From NCBI RefSeq assembly GCF_022690765.1, contig NZ_JALCZA010000003.1:92501-156500 (forward strand): DNA of 64,000 nt, in the 5' to 3' direction. The notes below the pieces were generated by a model. The model was given only the letters and a program-made list of their open reading frames with translations. It did no database searches and had not been told where the DNA came from. This stretch comes from Anaeromyxobacter oryzisoli (GTDB lineage Bacteria; Myxococcota; Myxococcia; Myxococcales; Anaeromyxobacteraceae). A program made the translations under genes and the position numbers. Below are positions 8,564 through 17,061 of the stretch, piece after piece (position 1 is the stretch's first letter; each line of letters starts with the position of its first letter).

Positions 8564-10119
8564 CCCGCCGCTCCCTCGCTCTCCGCGATCGCCACCGCTC
8601 GTTCCTCTCGCGCCGCCGGGAGGCGCACGGTGAACGTCGTGCCCTCGCCGACCGCGCTCTCACATCGGATCGACCCGCCGTGCTCCTCGACCACCTGCTG
8701 CGTGAACGCGAGCCCCAGGCCGGTGCCTCGCTCCTTGGTCGAGTAGAACGGCTCGAAGATGCGCGTCAGGTCACCTGGGGGGATCCCCCCGCCGGTGTCC
8801 CGGACCGTCACCTCCACCGCCCCCCCGTCCGCGCGCGTCGCCACCCGGACGGTCCCGCCGCCGGGCATCGCCTCGCGGCTGTTGCGCAGCAGGTTCAGGA
8901 ACACCGCGCGGAGCTGGTTCTCGTCCCCGCGGATCGCCGGCAGCTCGGGGGCGAGCGAGCGCTCGAGCCCCACCCGGGCCGCCTCCAGCTCGGGGGCGAG
9001 GAAGTCGAGGAGGCTGCCGACGATCTCGTTCAGGTCCTGGCAGCCGAAGGTCGGCCGCGGCAGGCGCGCGAAGCGGAGGTACTCCTCGGCGACGCCGTTC
9101 AGCCGGTCCACCTCGCGGGAGACGGCGGCGACCAGGCCGAGCGCCTCCCGCGGCGGCCCGGGCAGCGCGCCGAGCTCCTCCGCGAGCAGCTCGGTGTTGA
9201 GCCCGATGGCGTTCAGGGGGTTCCGGATCTCGTGGGTGATCTGGGCGGAGATGCGCCCGACGGCCGCGAGCCGCTCCGCCCGGCGCAGCTCGACGCGCTG
9301 CCGGTCGAGGGAGCTCGCCATCGCGTTGAACTCCCGGGCGAGGAGGCCGATCTCGTCGCGGCTCCGGACCTCGACCTTCCGGGAGAGGTCGCCGGCCGCG
9401 ACCGCCTTCACGCCCTCGGTGAGCCGCTGGATGGGGGCGAGCAGCCGGTGGGAGATGGTGGCGGCGCCCACCCCGACCGCGAGGGCGAGGAGCGAGTAGA
9501 TGACCGAGAGCAGGACCGTCGTGGACTCCGTCTGCTCGGCGGCGTGCATGCGGTCCGCGATCTGGCTCTCCAGGGCGACCTGCAGGAGCTTCACGTCGAG
9601 GGAGAGCCCCTTCTCGAGCTGCCGGACCGCCTGGACCCGGGCCTCGAAGGCCTCCGCGGTGCGCGGGTCCCGCCCCTCGCCGGCCTCGAGCGCGTCGAGG
9701 AGGGCGCGGGCCTCCCGGTCGTACTCCGCCCAGCGGCGATCGAGGGCGTCGAGCCGCGCGAGCACGTCGGTGAGGAACCGCGCCTCCTCCCCCCGGGCGG
9801 CCGCGCGGGCCTCGGTGGCGACCCGCCGGCCCTCCGCGATCTTCTCCCGGACCAGCGCGGGGAAGTGTGCGCGGGCGACGGGCAGGTACGCGCGGCGCGC
9901 GGCGGGGCCGAGGTCGCGCGCCTCGAGGGCTCGGGATGCGACCCAGTCCTTCACGTCGAGCTGTGCGGCGATCCGGGTGAGGGGGAGGTAGCCCGCGCTC
10001 AGGAGCCGCAGGTCCCGCCGGAGCCCGTGCAGGCGCGACACCCCGAACGCCGCCACCGCCCCGAAGGCGGCGAGCGCCACGGCGAAGGCGAGGAAGATCT
10101 TGGTCGCGACGCGGTGCAT
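8560..10119 (-). CDS. Membrane sensor histidine kinase (HAMP-HisKA-HATPase)
   Basis: 519 residues. A transmembrane segment at about 6-27, an extracytoplasmic helical region to about 195, a second membrane segment (VLLSVIYSLLALAVGVGAA), HAMP (PIQRLTEGV to SRDEIGLLAREFNAM), HisKA with ITHEIRNPLNAIGLN (phospho-His near 290), then HATPase_c with NLLRNSREA, DTGGGIP and GTGLGLAFTQ. All catalytic boxes look intact. No response regulator is adjacent; the only partner in the transcript is the overlapping M16 peptidase. It is divergent from the coiled-coil protein gene. Confidence 0.92.
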   Translation of the reverse strand: MHRVATKIFLAFAVALAAFGAVAAFGVSRLHGLRRDLRLLSAGYLPLTRIAAQLDVKDWVASRALEARDLGPAARRAYLPVARAHFPALVREKIAEGRRVATEARAAARGEEARFLTDVLARLDALDRRWAEYDREARALLDALEAGEGRDPRTAEAFEARVQAVRQLEKGLSLDVKLLQVALESQIADRMHAAEQTESTTVLLSVIYSLLALAVGVGAATISHRLLAPIQRLTEGVKAVAAGDLSRKVEVRSRDEIGLLAREFNAMASSLDRQRVELRRAERLAAVGRISAQITHEIRNPLNAIGLNTELLAEELGALPGPPREALGLVAAVSREVDRLNGVAEEYLRFARLPRPTFGCQDLNEIVGSLLDFLAPELEAARVGLERSLAPELPAIRGDENQLRAVFLNLLRNSREAMPGGGTVRVATRADGGAVEVTVRDTGGGIPPGDLTRIFEPFYSTKERGTGLGLAFTQQVVEEHGGSIRCESAVGEGTTFTVRLPAAREERAVAIAESEGAAG

Positions 10120-10289
10120 GCGGAGCCGCCGATCCTACCCCCTCCTGGCCGCGGGCTTCGGCGGAACGTTCCTAACCGCCCGGGACGCGGCCCGCCGTAC
10201 CAAGCGCCCACCCGCCCGGCCGCGGAGCGCTTCCCAGCCGGCGGGTCCTGGAGTAGTGAGTTGTGATCCATCCGTCCCGGAGCCCCTCC

Positions 10290-11168
10290 ATGGTGAACGG
10301 CCTCCTCGTCCTCGCCGCCCTGCTCGGCGTCCTCGCTGCCGTCGTCTTCTTCCTCTCCGCCCGGAAGGCGCGGGCGGAGCTCTCCGCGCGCCGCGAGGGG
10401 GAGGCGAAGCTCGCCGCCGAAGCGGAGGCGGCGCGCAAGGCCGCGGCCGACGTGCGCGCCGAGGCGAAGCGCAAGGGGGACGAGGCGAGCGCGCTCCGCG
10501 CCGACCTCGACCGCGCCAAGAAGAAGGCCTTCGAGCAGCAGGAGGCGGCGAAGCGGCTCGGGGGCGCGCAGGCGCTCCGCGAGGAGATCGACAAGCTCGC
10601 GGCGCGCCTCGCCGAGGCCCGCGCCGAGGCGGAGCACCAGTCCTCCCGCGCCCGCAACCTCGAGAAGGAGGTCGAGAAGGCGACGACCTCCGTGAAGCGG
10701 CTCGAGGCCGCCCGGGCGGCGCAGGCTCCGGCTCGGGCGCCGGCGCCGGCTCCGATCGCCGCGCCCGCCGCCGCCGCGGCAGCGCCCGGAATCGACGAGG
10801 GGAAGCTGCGGGCGGAGCGCGAGCGCGCCGACCGGGCGGAGGGCAAGGCGAGCGAGCTGCGCAAGCGCGTCGCGGAGCTCGAGCAGGCGCTCAAGAACGC
10901 CCGAGGCCGGCTCGAGACCGAGAAGCGCGTCTACATGGTGCAGAAGGGCGAGCTCGAGCTCGCCGCGGACCGGTACGCCGAGCTCCACCGCCGCCACGAC
11001 GCGCTCCGCCGGGACCACGAGGAGCTGGTCGAGGCGGTCCGCCAGGCCGCCCGCGAGGAGCGCCGCCTCACCGAGAAGGAGGCCGCGCGCGCCGAGAAGC
11101 AGACCGCCCCCGCCGCTCCGGAAGGCGAGGCGGAGGCGAAGGGCGGGGCCGACGGCAGCGTGGGGTGA
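10290..11168 (+). CDS. Membrane-anchored coiled-coil protein
   Basis: About 292 residues. An N-terminal membrane helix (LLVLAALLGVLAAVVFFL) is followed by roughly 110 residues of Ala/Glu/Arg/Lys heptads, an Ala/Pro linker (PARAPAPAPIAAPAAAA), and a second coiled coil ending in an acidic low-complexity tail. The ATG at 10290 is preferred over a GTG at 10263 because GGAG sits seven bases upstream and the ATG begins directly before the membrane helix. No enzymatic motif is visible. It may be a structural or scaffold protein; function unknown. It is followed by palindromic repeat copy B. Confidence 0.7.
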   Translation: MVNGLLVLAALLGVLAAVVFFLSARKARAELSARREGEAKLAAEAEAARKAAADVRAEAKRKGDEASALRADLDRAKKKAFEQQEAAKRLGGAQALREEIDKLAARLAEARAEAEHQSSRARNLEKEVEKATTSVKRLEAARAAQAPARAPAPAPIAAPAAAAAAPGIDEGKLRAERERADRAEGKASELRKRVAELEQALKNARGRLETEKRVYMVQKGELELAADRYAELHRRHDALRRDHEELVEAVRQAAREERRLTEKEAARAEKQTAPAAPEGEAEAKGGADGSVG

Positions 11169-11199
11169 GAAGGGCGGGGCCGGGCTTTTCAGGATCTGA

Positions 11200-11361
11200 C
11201 CGTGCCCGTTCCCGTGACCGTGACCGATCCCCCGTGCCCGCCTCCCGTGTCCCGCCGTCCGTGGCCCGTGTCTCCGTCGGATCACGGGATCGGGCCACGG
11301 GCCACGGGACCCGGTTCACGGTCACGGAGAAGCCGGTGACGGTGACGGGCACGGTGTACGG
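11200..11361. repeat. CCGTG/CACGG palindromic repeat, copy B (convergent junction)
   Basis: The left half is built from CCGTG steps and the right half from CACGG steps. The shared core (GACCCGGTTCACGG to GGGCACGG) is at 11308-11354, in inverse orientation to copy A. It separates the convergent coiled-coil gene and the DUF1054-like gene. Confidence 0.85.
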
Positions 11362-11391
11362 TCCGGCCCGATCCGGCTTCGGGCCGCTCCC

Positions 11392-12021
11392 TCACTCCGC
11401 CGCGTTCGCCAGCACCTTGTAGAGCGGGCCGAGATCCCGGAACACGCCGAGCAGATCGCCGAGGGAGACGCTCCGCGCCTCCTCCCGGGTGAAGGCGATC
11501 CCGACGTCCAGGCCGGGCCTGCCCGGGGCGAGCTCCTCGCCGAGCTCGGTCCAGAACGCGGGCGAGTGGGCGGGCGCGAGCTCGGGCAGCTCCTCGAAGT
11601 TCCAGTCGGTGAACTGTCGCAGCTTGCGGAAGGGCTTCCCCTTCCTCGCCAGGTTCGCGGCCTCGTGGGCGAGCGCCTGCTGCATGGCGATCCGCCGCGG
11701 CGACTCGCCGCGCACGCCGACGCGCGCGTGGAGGTGATCCCGGGTGACCACCACGCCGAGGAAGGGGAGGCCGCGGTAGCCCTTCGGGCTGTCCGAGAAG
11801 GCGACGAGGAGCTCCTCGGGCGCGGTGTCCTTGCGGTGGGGGAGCTTCCCGGGGTGGGCGAACAGCTCCTTGCCGGCGACGCGCGAGAGCCCGGAGACGC
11901 ACTGCTCGCCGATGGCGAGGAGCTTCGGCTGGAGCGTCTGCTCGAGGGCGGCGGCCCGGAGCTCCGGGTCGTCCATCTCGAAGAGCGCGAAGTCCGTGGG
12001 ACCGAGCCCGAGCCCTGCCAT
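11392..12021 (-). CDS. DUF1054-like protein
   Basis: 209 residues from the ATG at 12021 (MAGLGLGPTDFALFEMDD). An in-frame start at 12063 would add 14 residues but looks less natural. Segments such as LQPKLLAIGEQ, KDTAPEELLVAFSDSPKGYRGLPFLGVV, split around the central Gly-Tyr, and RDHLHARVGV resemble the DUF1054 (YktB) family, whose biochemical role is not known. No membrane segment or signal peptide. It is convergent with the coiled-coil gene and divergent from the first WYL gene. The family match is by eye and moderate. Confidence 0.65.
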   Translation of the reverse strand: MAGLGLGPTDFALFEMDDPELRAAALEQTLQPKLLAIGEQCVSGLSRVAGKELFAHPGKLPHRKDTAPEELLVAFSDSPKGYRGLPFLGVVVTRDHLHARVGVRGESPRRIAMQQALAHEAANLARKGKPFRKLRQFTDWNFEELPELAPAHSPAFWTELGEELAPGRPGLDVGIAFTREEARSVSLGDLLGVFRDLGPLYKVLANAAE

Positions 12022-12104
12022 CGAACGCTCCCGCGCCAGCCAGGGAAGGCCCGATCCTACCACACGTTGACGGACCGGCCAGGCTCTGCGAGGTTTCCGC
12101 GGCG

Positions 12105-13112
12105 ATGCAGAAGGATCAGCGGCTGCTCGATCTCGCGGCGCTCCTCCTCAAGGCGGCCGAGCCCGTCTCGTGGCGCGAGATCCAGGAGCAGTTCCCGGAG
12201 GACTACGGCGGGACGGACGAGGCGGCGATCCGCAAGTTCGAGCGGGACAAGGCGGACCTGCTCGAGCTCGGGATCCCCGTCCGCTACGCGGCCGGCGACG
12301 AGGATCTGCCGGCCGGCTACCTCATCGATCGCGACGAGTTCTACCTCCCGGATCTGAAGCTCCCGCCCGAGGACCTCGCGCTCCTCTACGTGGCGGGCTC
12401 GGCGGCGCTCGCCAGCGGCGCGTTCCCGTACTCCCGCGACCTCGCCCACGCCCTCTCGAAGCTCTCCTTCGCGGCCCGCGCCCCGGGCGCGTCCGAGGCG
12501 GCGGCGTTCGCCGCGCGGCGGCTCACCGCCGACGCGGGCGAGCCGCGCCCCGAGGTCGCGCAGTGGATCGAGGAGCTCTCGCGGGCGATCGCCCTCCGGA
12601 AGCGCGTCCACCTCGCCTACCTCGGGGCCGAGCGGCGCGAGCGGACCGAGCGCGACGTCGATCCCTACGGCCTCTTCCAGAAGGGCGGCGCCTGGTTCCT
12701 CGCCGGGTACTGCCACCTCCGCGAGGACATCCGCACGTTCCACGTCTCCCGGATCGAGGCGCTCACGGTGAACCCCGCCGCGCCGCGCACGCCCGACTTC
12801 AAGCCGCGGAAGGACTTCTCCATCGCCGCGTACGCGACCCGCGAGGCCTGGGAGTACGACGTCCACGCGCCGGTGCGCTGCCGGGTGCGCCTCGACCCGC
12901 CGATCCCCGCCGAGGTGCTCGCCTCCTTCGGACCCCGCGCGAGGACGAGGGAGGAGGGCGGGGGGGCGGTGATCGAGGTGGACGCGACCAACCAGGAGGG
13001 GCTGCTCCGGCACGTGCTCGCGCTCGGCGAGCGGGCGGAGATCCTCGCGCCGAAGGCGCTGCGCGAGCGCGCCCGCGAGGTGCTCTCGACGCTCGCACGG
13101 AGGCTCGCGTGA
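12105..13112 (+). CDS. WYL-domain transcriptional regulator, first of a pair (PafB-like)
   Basis: 335 residues. An N-terminal winged-helix-like region (RLLDLAALLLKAAEPVSWRE, then AIRKFERDKADLLELGIPV) is followed by a WYL domain with KRVHLAYLG, DPYGLFQKGGAWFLAGYC and FHVSRIEAL, and a C-terminal WCX-like extension. WYL proteins usually bind DNA and sense ligands such as nucleic acids. The stop overlaps the GTG start of a second WYL gene by four bases, the PafB-PafC arrangement. No proteasome or DNA-repair gene is adjacent. Confidence 0.85.
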   Translation: MQKDQRLLDLAALLLKAAEPVSWREIQEQFPEDYGGTDEAAIRKFERDKADLLELGIPVRYAAGDEDLPAGYLIDRDEFYLPDLKLPPEDLALLYVAGSAALASGAFPYSRDLAHALSKLSFAARAPGASEAAAFAARRLTADAGEPRPEVAQWIEELSRAIALRKRVHLAYLGAERRERTERDVDPYGLFQKGGAWFLAGYCHLREDIRTFHVSRIEALTVNPAAPRTPDFKPRKDFSIAAYATREAWEYDVHAPVRCRVRLDPPIPAEVLASFGPRARTREEGGGAVIEVDATNQEGLLRHVLALGERAEILAPKALRERAREVLSTLARRLA

Positions 13113-14212
13113 CGCGGACGGCGCGGGGGAGCGGCCGCGCGGCGGCGCGGAAGGCGGGGAAGCCGGGAAAGGCGGCGCCGGCGGTCCCGGCGGCCCCGGC
13201 GGCGAGCGCCCCGAGGGCGGCGAAGGAGCGTCCGCCGAAGGCGCGCGGGTCGCACGCGGCGCGCACCGATCCGCGCGAGCGGCTCCGGCGCGTGCTGTTC
13301 CTCGTCCCGTACGCGGTCCGCCACCCCGGCATCCCGGTGAAGGACCTCGCGCGTCGCTGCGGCTGCACCGAGAAGGAGCTGGTCGAGGATCTCGACTTCC
13401 TCCTCGGGGTCGGGTCGCCGCCGTTCGCTCCGGACGACTTCCTCGACCTGTACGTCGAGCGGGACCGGGTCTACGTCGCGCTCCACCAGAGCTTCTCGCG
13501 GCCGCCGCGCTTCACCGAGAGCGAGGCCGCCGCCCTCGCCGCCGCCGCCCAGGGGCTCGGGGGCGAGGGGCGGGAGCGGGCGGTCGAGGCGCTGCGCGAC
13601 GCGGTCCCCCGGGACCGGCGCGCGAGCTTCGACGAGCTCGTGGGCCGGATCTACGCGGGCGCGCCGCCGGCCCGCGACTCGGTGCTCGGGCGGCTCCAGC
13701 GCGCCATCGCCGATCGCCACTCGGTGAAGCTCGCGTACCACTCGGCCTCGCGTGACGCCGAGACCGAGCGGGTGGTCCACCCGTACACGCTCGCCCAGCG
13801 GTTCGGCCACTGGTACCTGTACGGCCACGACGCGGCGCGCGGGAAGGCGCTGGCGTTCCGGGTGGACCGGATCCGCGACTGCGCCGCCCTCCCGGATCGC
13901 TTCGAGGCGCCGTCGGAGGCGGAGCTCGCGCGGGCGCGCCTGTTCTCCGAGCCGAGCGGGGAGCCGGTCCGGCTCCGGCTCGGGCCCCAGGCGGCGCCGT
14001 GGGCCCTGTCACGCCCGGGGATCGCGCTCGCGAAGCGCACGGAGAAGGGCGGGGCGGTGGTGGAGATCCGCGGGGCCGGCGACGAGTGGGCGACCCGCCT
14101 GGCGCTCTCGCTCGGCGGCGACGCCGAGGTGATCGCCCCGGCGTCCGCGCGCCGCCACTTCGTGGAGGCGGTGCGCCGGACCCTCGCGCGGTACGAGCCC
14201 CCCGGCTCCTGA
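13109..14212 (+). CDS. WYL-domain transcriptional regulator, second of a pair (PafC-like)
   Basis: 367 residues starting at GTG 13109, which overlaps the upstream WYL stop. The first 50 residues are a basic Ala/Pro/Lys-rich tail. A helix-turn-helix-like region follows (RRVLFLVPYAVRHPG, IPVKDLARRCGCTEKELVED), then the WYL core (HSVKLAYHSASRD, HPYTLAQRFGHWYLYGHD, AFRVDRIRD). It probably forms a heterodimer with the first WYL protein. The basic N-terminal tail is unusual and may help DNA binding. Confidence 0.83.
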   Translation: MTRTARGSGRAAARKAGKPGKAAPAVPAAPAASAPRAAKERPPKARGSHAARTDPRERLRRVLFLVPYAVRHPGIPVKDLARRCGCTEKELVEDLDFLLGVGSPPFAPDDFLDLYVERDRVYVALHQSFSRPPRFTESEAAALAAAAQGLGGEGRERAVEALRDAVPRDRRASFDELVGRIYAGAPPARDSVLGRLQRAIADRHSVKLAYHSASRDAETERVVHPYTLAQRFGHWYLYGHDAARGKALAFRVDRIRDCAALPDRFEAPSEAELARARLFSEPSGEPVRLRLGPQAAPWALSRPGIALAKRTEKGGAVVEIRGAGDEWATRLALSLGGDAEVIAPASARRHFVEAVRRTLARYEPPGS

Positions 14213-14232
14213 TGGCGCGGCGCGCGCGGAGG

Positions 14233-15105
14233 CTACGGCTTCTTCGCGCGCTGCCAGAGCTCGGCGACGGCGGCGACGTCGGAGTCCCCGCGCCCGGTCC
14301 GCACGCCCTCCGCGAAGAGCCGGCGGACCGCCTCGCCGAGCGCGAGCTTCACGCCGAGATCGGCGGCGGCCTCCTCGACGAGGCGCTCGTCCTTCTCGGC
14401 GAGGGAGAGCTTGAACCGCGGCGCGTAGTCCTTCCGCTCGACGAGCTCGCCCTTCATGAGGAAGAGCGGGGAGTGGAACGACGACGCCTGGAGCACCTCG
14501 ATGATGCGCCAGGGCTCGAGCCCGCCGGCGGCGCCGAGCGCGAGCGACTCGCCGAGCGCGGCGACCATCGCGTTCCCGACCGCATACACCACGATCTTCA
14601 TCAGGGCGGCCTTCTCGGGCTCGTCCAGCTCGAAGATCCGCGCGGCGACGGCGTGCAGCGCGGGCCGCGCCCGCTCCCGCGCCGCGGCGCTCCCGCCGGC
14701 GACGACGACGAGCTGCGCCTGCTCGGCGGCGCTGCGCGAGCCGAGGAGCGGGCAGGCGACGAACCGCGCCCCGCGCCGGGCCACCTCCTCCGCGACCGCC
14801 TTCGCCGCGCGGGCGCCGGAGGTGGAGAAGTCCACGAGCACGTCGCCGTGGGCGAGCCCGGCGAGCGCGCCGTCGGCGCCCTCCAGCACCGCCGAGAGCG
14901 CCGCCTCGTCGGAGACGCAGGTGAGCACGAGATCGCGGCCGGTCGCGCATTCCCTCGGCGTGCGGGCGAGCTTGCCGCCCTTCGAGACGATGTGATCGGC
15001 GCGCGATGGGGTCCGGTTCCAGACGGTGAGCTCGTGCCCAGCCTTGCGGAGGTTGTTGGCGATGGGCTCGCCCATGGTCCCGAGTCCGATGAACCCGATC
15101 CGCAT
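14233..15105 (-). CDS. NAD(P)-dependent 3-hydroxyisobutyrate dehydrogenase family reductase
   Basis: 290 residues. Rossmann motif IGFIGLGTMGEPIANNL at the N-terminus, then VDFSTSGA and the catalytic Lys region ALMKIVVYAVGNAM. The family includes 3-hydroxyisobutyrate, tartronate semialdehyde and glyoxylate reductases; substrate cannot be read from sequence. The start at 15105 (MRIGFIG) fits the family. An ATG two codons earlier is equally possible, with AAAGG nearby. It is convergent with the WYL pair (20 bases) and divergent from the flavoprotein gene. Confidence 0.85.
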   Translation of the reverse strand: MRIGFIGLGTMGEPIANNLRKAGHELTVWNRTPSRADHIVSKGGKLARTPRECATGRDLVLTCVSDEAALSAVLEGADGALAGLAHGDVLVDFSTSGARAAKAVAEEVARRGARFVACPLLGSRSAAEQAQLVVVAGGSAAARERARPALHAVAARIFELDEPEKAALMKIVVYAVGNAMVAALGESLALGAAGGLEPWRIIEVLQASSFHSPLFLMKGELVERKDYAPRFKLSLAEKDERLVEEAAADLGVKLALGEAVRRLFAEGVRTGRGDSDVAAVAELWQRAKKP

Positions 15106-15280
15106 GCGCATGCGACCTTTGTAAACGATTGCACGCCGGTGGGCCATGGTCCCGGTTGCCGCGCCCGGGTGCGTCACCGATCGCGGGTACGCGAGAGCGC
15201 TGGCGCGGCGTCGCGTTCTCTGCCACGCTCGTCGTCCGCCCCGCACGGGCAGGGCGCAAAGGGATCACCTCGGAGAGGCG

Positions 15281-16492
15281 ATGGGCACGGCAGACGTCAT
15301 CGTGGTGGGCGGCGGCATCAGCGGCCTCGCGTTCGCGTGGAAGGCCGGCCAGGCTGGCAGGCGGGTGCGGGTCCTCGAGGGCGACCAGCGGGTCGGCGGG
15401 TGCCTGCACTCGCACCGCCGCCCCGACGGGTACTGGTTCGAGATGGGGGCGCACACCGCCTACAACAGCTACGGCGGGTTCCTCGACATCGCGGTCGGTG
15501 CCGGCGTCGCGGGCAAGATCATCCAGCGCGGCCCCGCGCGGTCGAGGTTCGGCCTCCTCCGCGCCGGCCACGTCCGCTGGCTCACCCCGCCGAAGATCCT
15601 GCTCCAGCTCGACTGGCTCGAGGCCGGCCTGAGCTTCCCCGCCGGGATCTTCCGCAAGAAGGAAGGCCAGACGGTCTACTCGTACTACTCGGGGCTGGTG
15701 GGGCGCCGGAACTACGACCGGCTCTTCTCCCCGTTCTTCGCGGCGGTCCCCTCGCAGAAGGCGGACGGGTTCCCCGTGGAGGGGCCGGGGTCGCTGTTCA
15801 AGAAGCGCCCGCGCCGCGAGGAGTTCGTGCGGAGCTTCGGGTTCGACGGCGGTCTCCAGCTCGTCTGCGAAGCGGCGGCGCGCTCGCGAGGCGTCGAGGT
15901 CGAGACGGGCGTCGCCGCGACCCACGTCTCGCGCGCGGGAAGCGAGTACGCGGTCACCACCGCGGACGGCCGCACCGTCACCGCGCCGCTCCTCGCCCTC
16001 GCCGTCCCGCCGCCGCAGGCGGCCGCGCTCGTCCGCGAGGACCTCCCCGAGCTGGCCACCGCCCTCGCGCGGGTGGCGACGACGGAGGTGGAGAGCGTGG
16101 GGGTGGTGCTCCCGCGCGATCGGTGCTGGATGCCCGAGTGCGCCTTCCTCGTGCCGGTGGACGACCTGTTCTTCTCGGCGGTGACGCGGGATCCGTTCCC
16201 GGATCCGCGGCTCCGTGCGTTCGCCTTCCACTTCAAGGGGGCGGTGCCCCGCGCGGACCGGCTCCGGCGCGTCTCGGAGGTGCTGCGCGTCCCGGTCGGC
16301 GAGCTCGGCGAGCTCGTGGAGCAGCGGCGGGTCCTCCCGTCGCCCGCGCTCGGCCACGGCAAGCTGGTCGCGGAGATCGACCGCTGCCTCGCGGGCGGGA
16401 AGCTCGCCGTCACCGGGAACTTCTTCGGCGGCCTCGCCATCGAGGACTGCGTCGCCCGGTCGAACGACGAGTGGCGGCGCGTGGGCGGGTAG
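15281..16492 (+). CDS. FAD-dependent protoporphyrinogen oxidase-like protein
   Basis: 403 residues beginning at ATG 15281 with GGAGAGG upstream. The dinucleotide motif VIVVGGGISGLAFAWKAG is followed by RVGGCLHSHR, DGYWFEMGAH and the C-terminal FAD segment LAVTGNFFGGLAIEDCVARS, which resembles oxygen-dependent protoporphyrinogen oxidase (HemY type). That enzyme aromatises protoporphyrinogen IX in haem synthesis. The protein is shorter than the usual 450-470 residues and no hem gene is beside it, so another amine-oxidase-type flavoprotein is possible. Confidence 0.75.
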   Translation: MGTADVIVVGGGISGLAFAWKAGQAGRRVRVLEGDQRVGGCLHSHRRPDGYWFEMGAHTAYNSYGGFLDIAVGAGVAGKIIQRGPARSRFGLLRAGHVRWLTPPKILLQLDWLEAGLSFPAGIFRKKEGQTVYSYYSGLVGRRNYDRLFSPFFAAVPSQKADGFPVEGPGSLFKKRPRREEFVRSFGFDGGLQLVCEAAARSRGVEVETGVAATHVSRAGSEYAVTTADGRTVTAPLLALAVPPPQAAALVREDLPELATALARVATTEVESVGVVLPRDRCWMPECAFLVPVDDLFFSAVTRDPFPDPRLRAFAFHFKGAVPRADRLRRVSEVLRVPVGELGELVEQRRVLPSPALGHGKLVAEIDRCLAGGKLAVTGNFFGGLAIEDCVARSNDEWRRVGG

Positions 16493-16514
16493 GCAGAGGG
16501 CGCGCCGGTTCGGA

Positions 16515-16590
16515 CCGTCACGGGACCCGGTTCACGGGTCACGGAGAAGCCGATGACGGTGACGGGCACGGATCACGGGGCGTGCCCCGG
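16515..16590. repeat. CCGTG/CACGG palindromic repeat, copy C (short, convergent junction)
   Basis: Carries the core (16524-16571) almost unchanged from copies B and E and ends in the palindrome GGGGCGTGCCCC. The CCGTG-rich half is missing, so this is a half element. It lies between the convergent flavoprotein and argR genes. Confidence 0.85.
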
Positions 16591-16593
16591 TCG

Positions 16594-17061
16594 TCAGCTC
16601 CCGAGCAGCCCCGACAGGAGCGTCGCGAGGTGCCGCGGGCGGAGCTCGCCGGCCGGCGCGACGAACACGGTGTCGTCGCCGGCGAGCGTCCCGAGCACCT
16701 CCGGGAGCTGCGCGAGGTCGATGGCCCGCGCGATGGCCGGCGCGCTGCCGGGCGGCGTCCGGATGACCACCATCGACGCGTTCGCGGAGACGGCGGTGAC
16801 GAGCCCGCCGAACGCCGCGAGGTCCGCCGCGCCGCGGGGCGTCCCGTCGGCGCCGTCGCCGTCGGCGAGCTCGTAGATCGTCCCGCCCTCCGGGCGCGAG
16901 ACCCGGCGCGCGCCGAGCCGCGCGAGATCCCGGGAGAGGGTCGCCTGCGTGGCGCGGAAGCCCGCCCCGGCGAGCGCCTCGAGCAGCTCCTCCTGCGTCG
17001 CGATCCGGCTGGACCGGATGATGCGGGCGACGGCGTCGCGGCGGCGCTCGGCGGCGGTCAT
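16594..17061 (-). CDS. argR: Arginine repressor
   Basis: 155 residues. The N-terminal winged helix has TQEELLEAL and ATQATLSRDLARLGARRV, the ArgR DNA-binding signature. The C-terminal oligomerisation and arginine-binding domain has GTLAGDDTVFVAP. The ATG at 17061 overlaps the argJB stop by four bases (ATGA), so it is the last gene of argC-argJB-argR. A strong ARG-box-like dyad precedes argC, so the repressor probably controls its own operon. Confidence 0.93.
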   Translation of the reverse strand: MTAAERRRDAVARIIRSSRIATQEELLEALAGAGFRATQATLSRDLARLGARRVSRPEGGTIYELADGDGADGTPRGAADLAAFGGLVTAVSANASMVVIRTPPGSAPAIARAIDLAQLPEVLGTLAGDDTVFVAPAGELRPRHLATLLSGLLGS

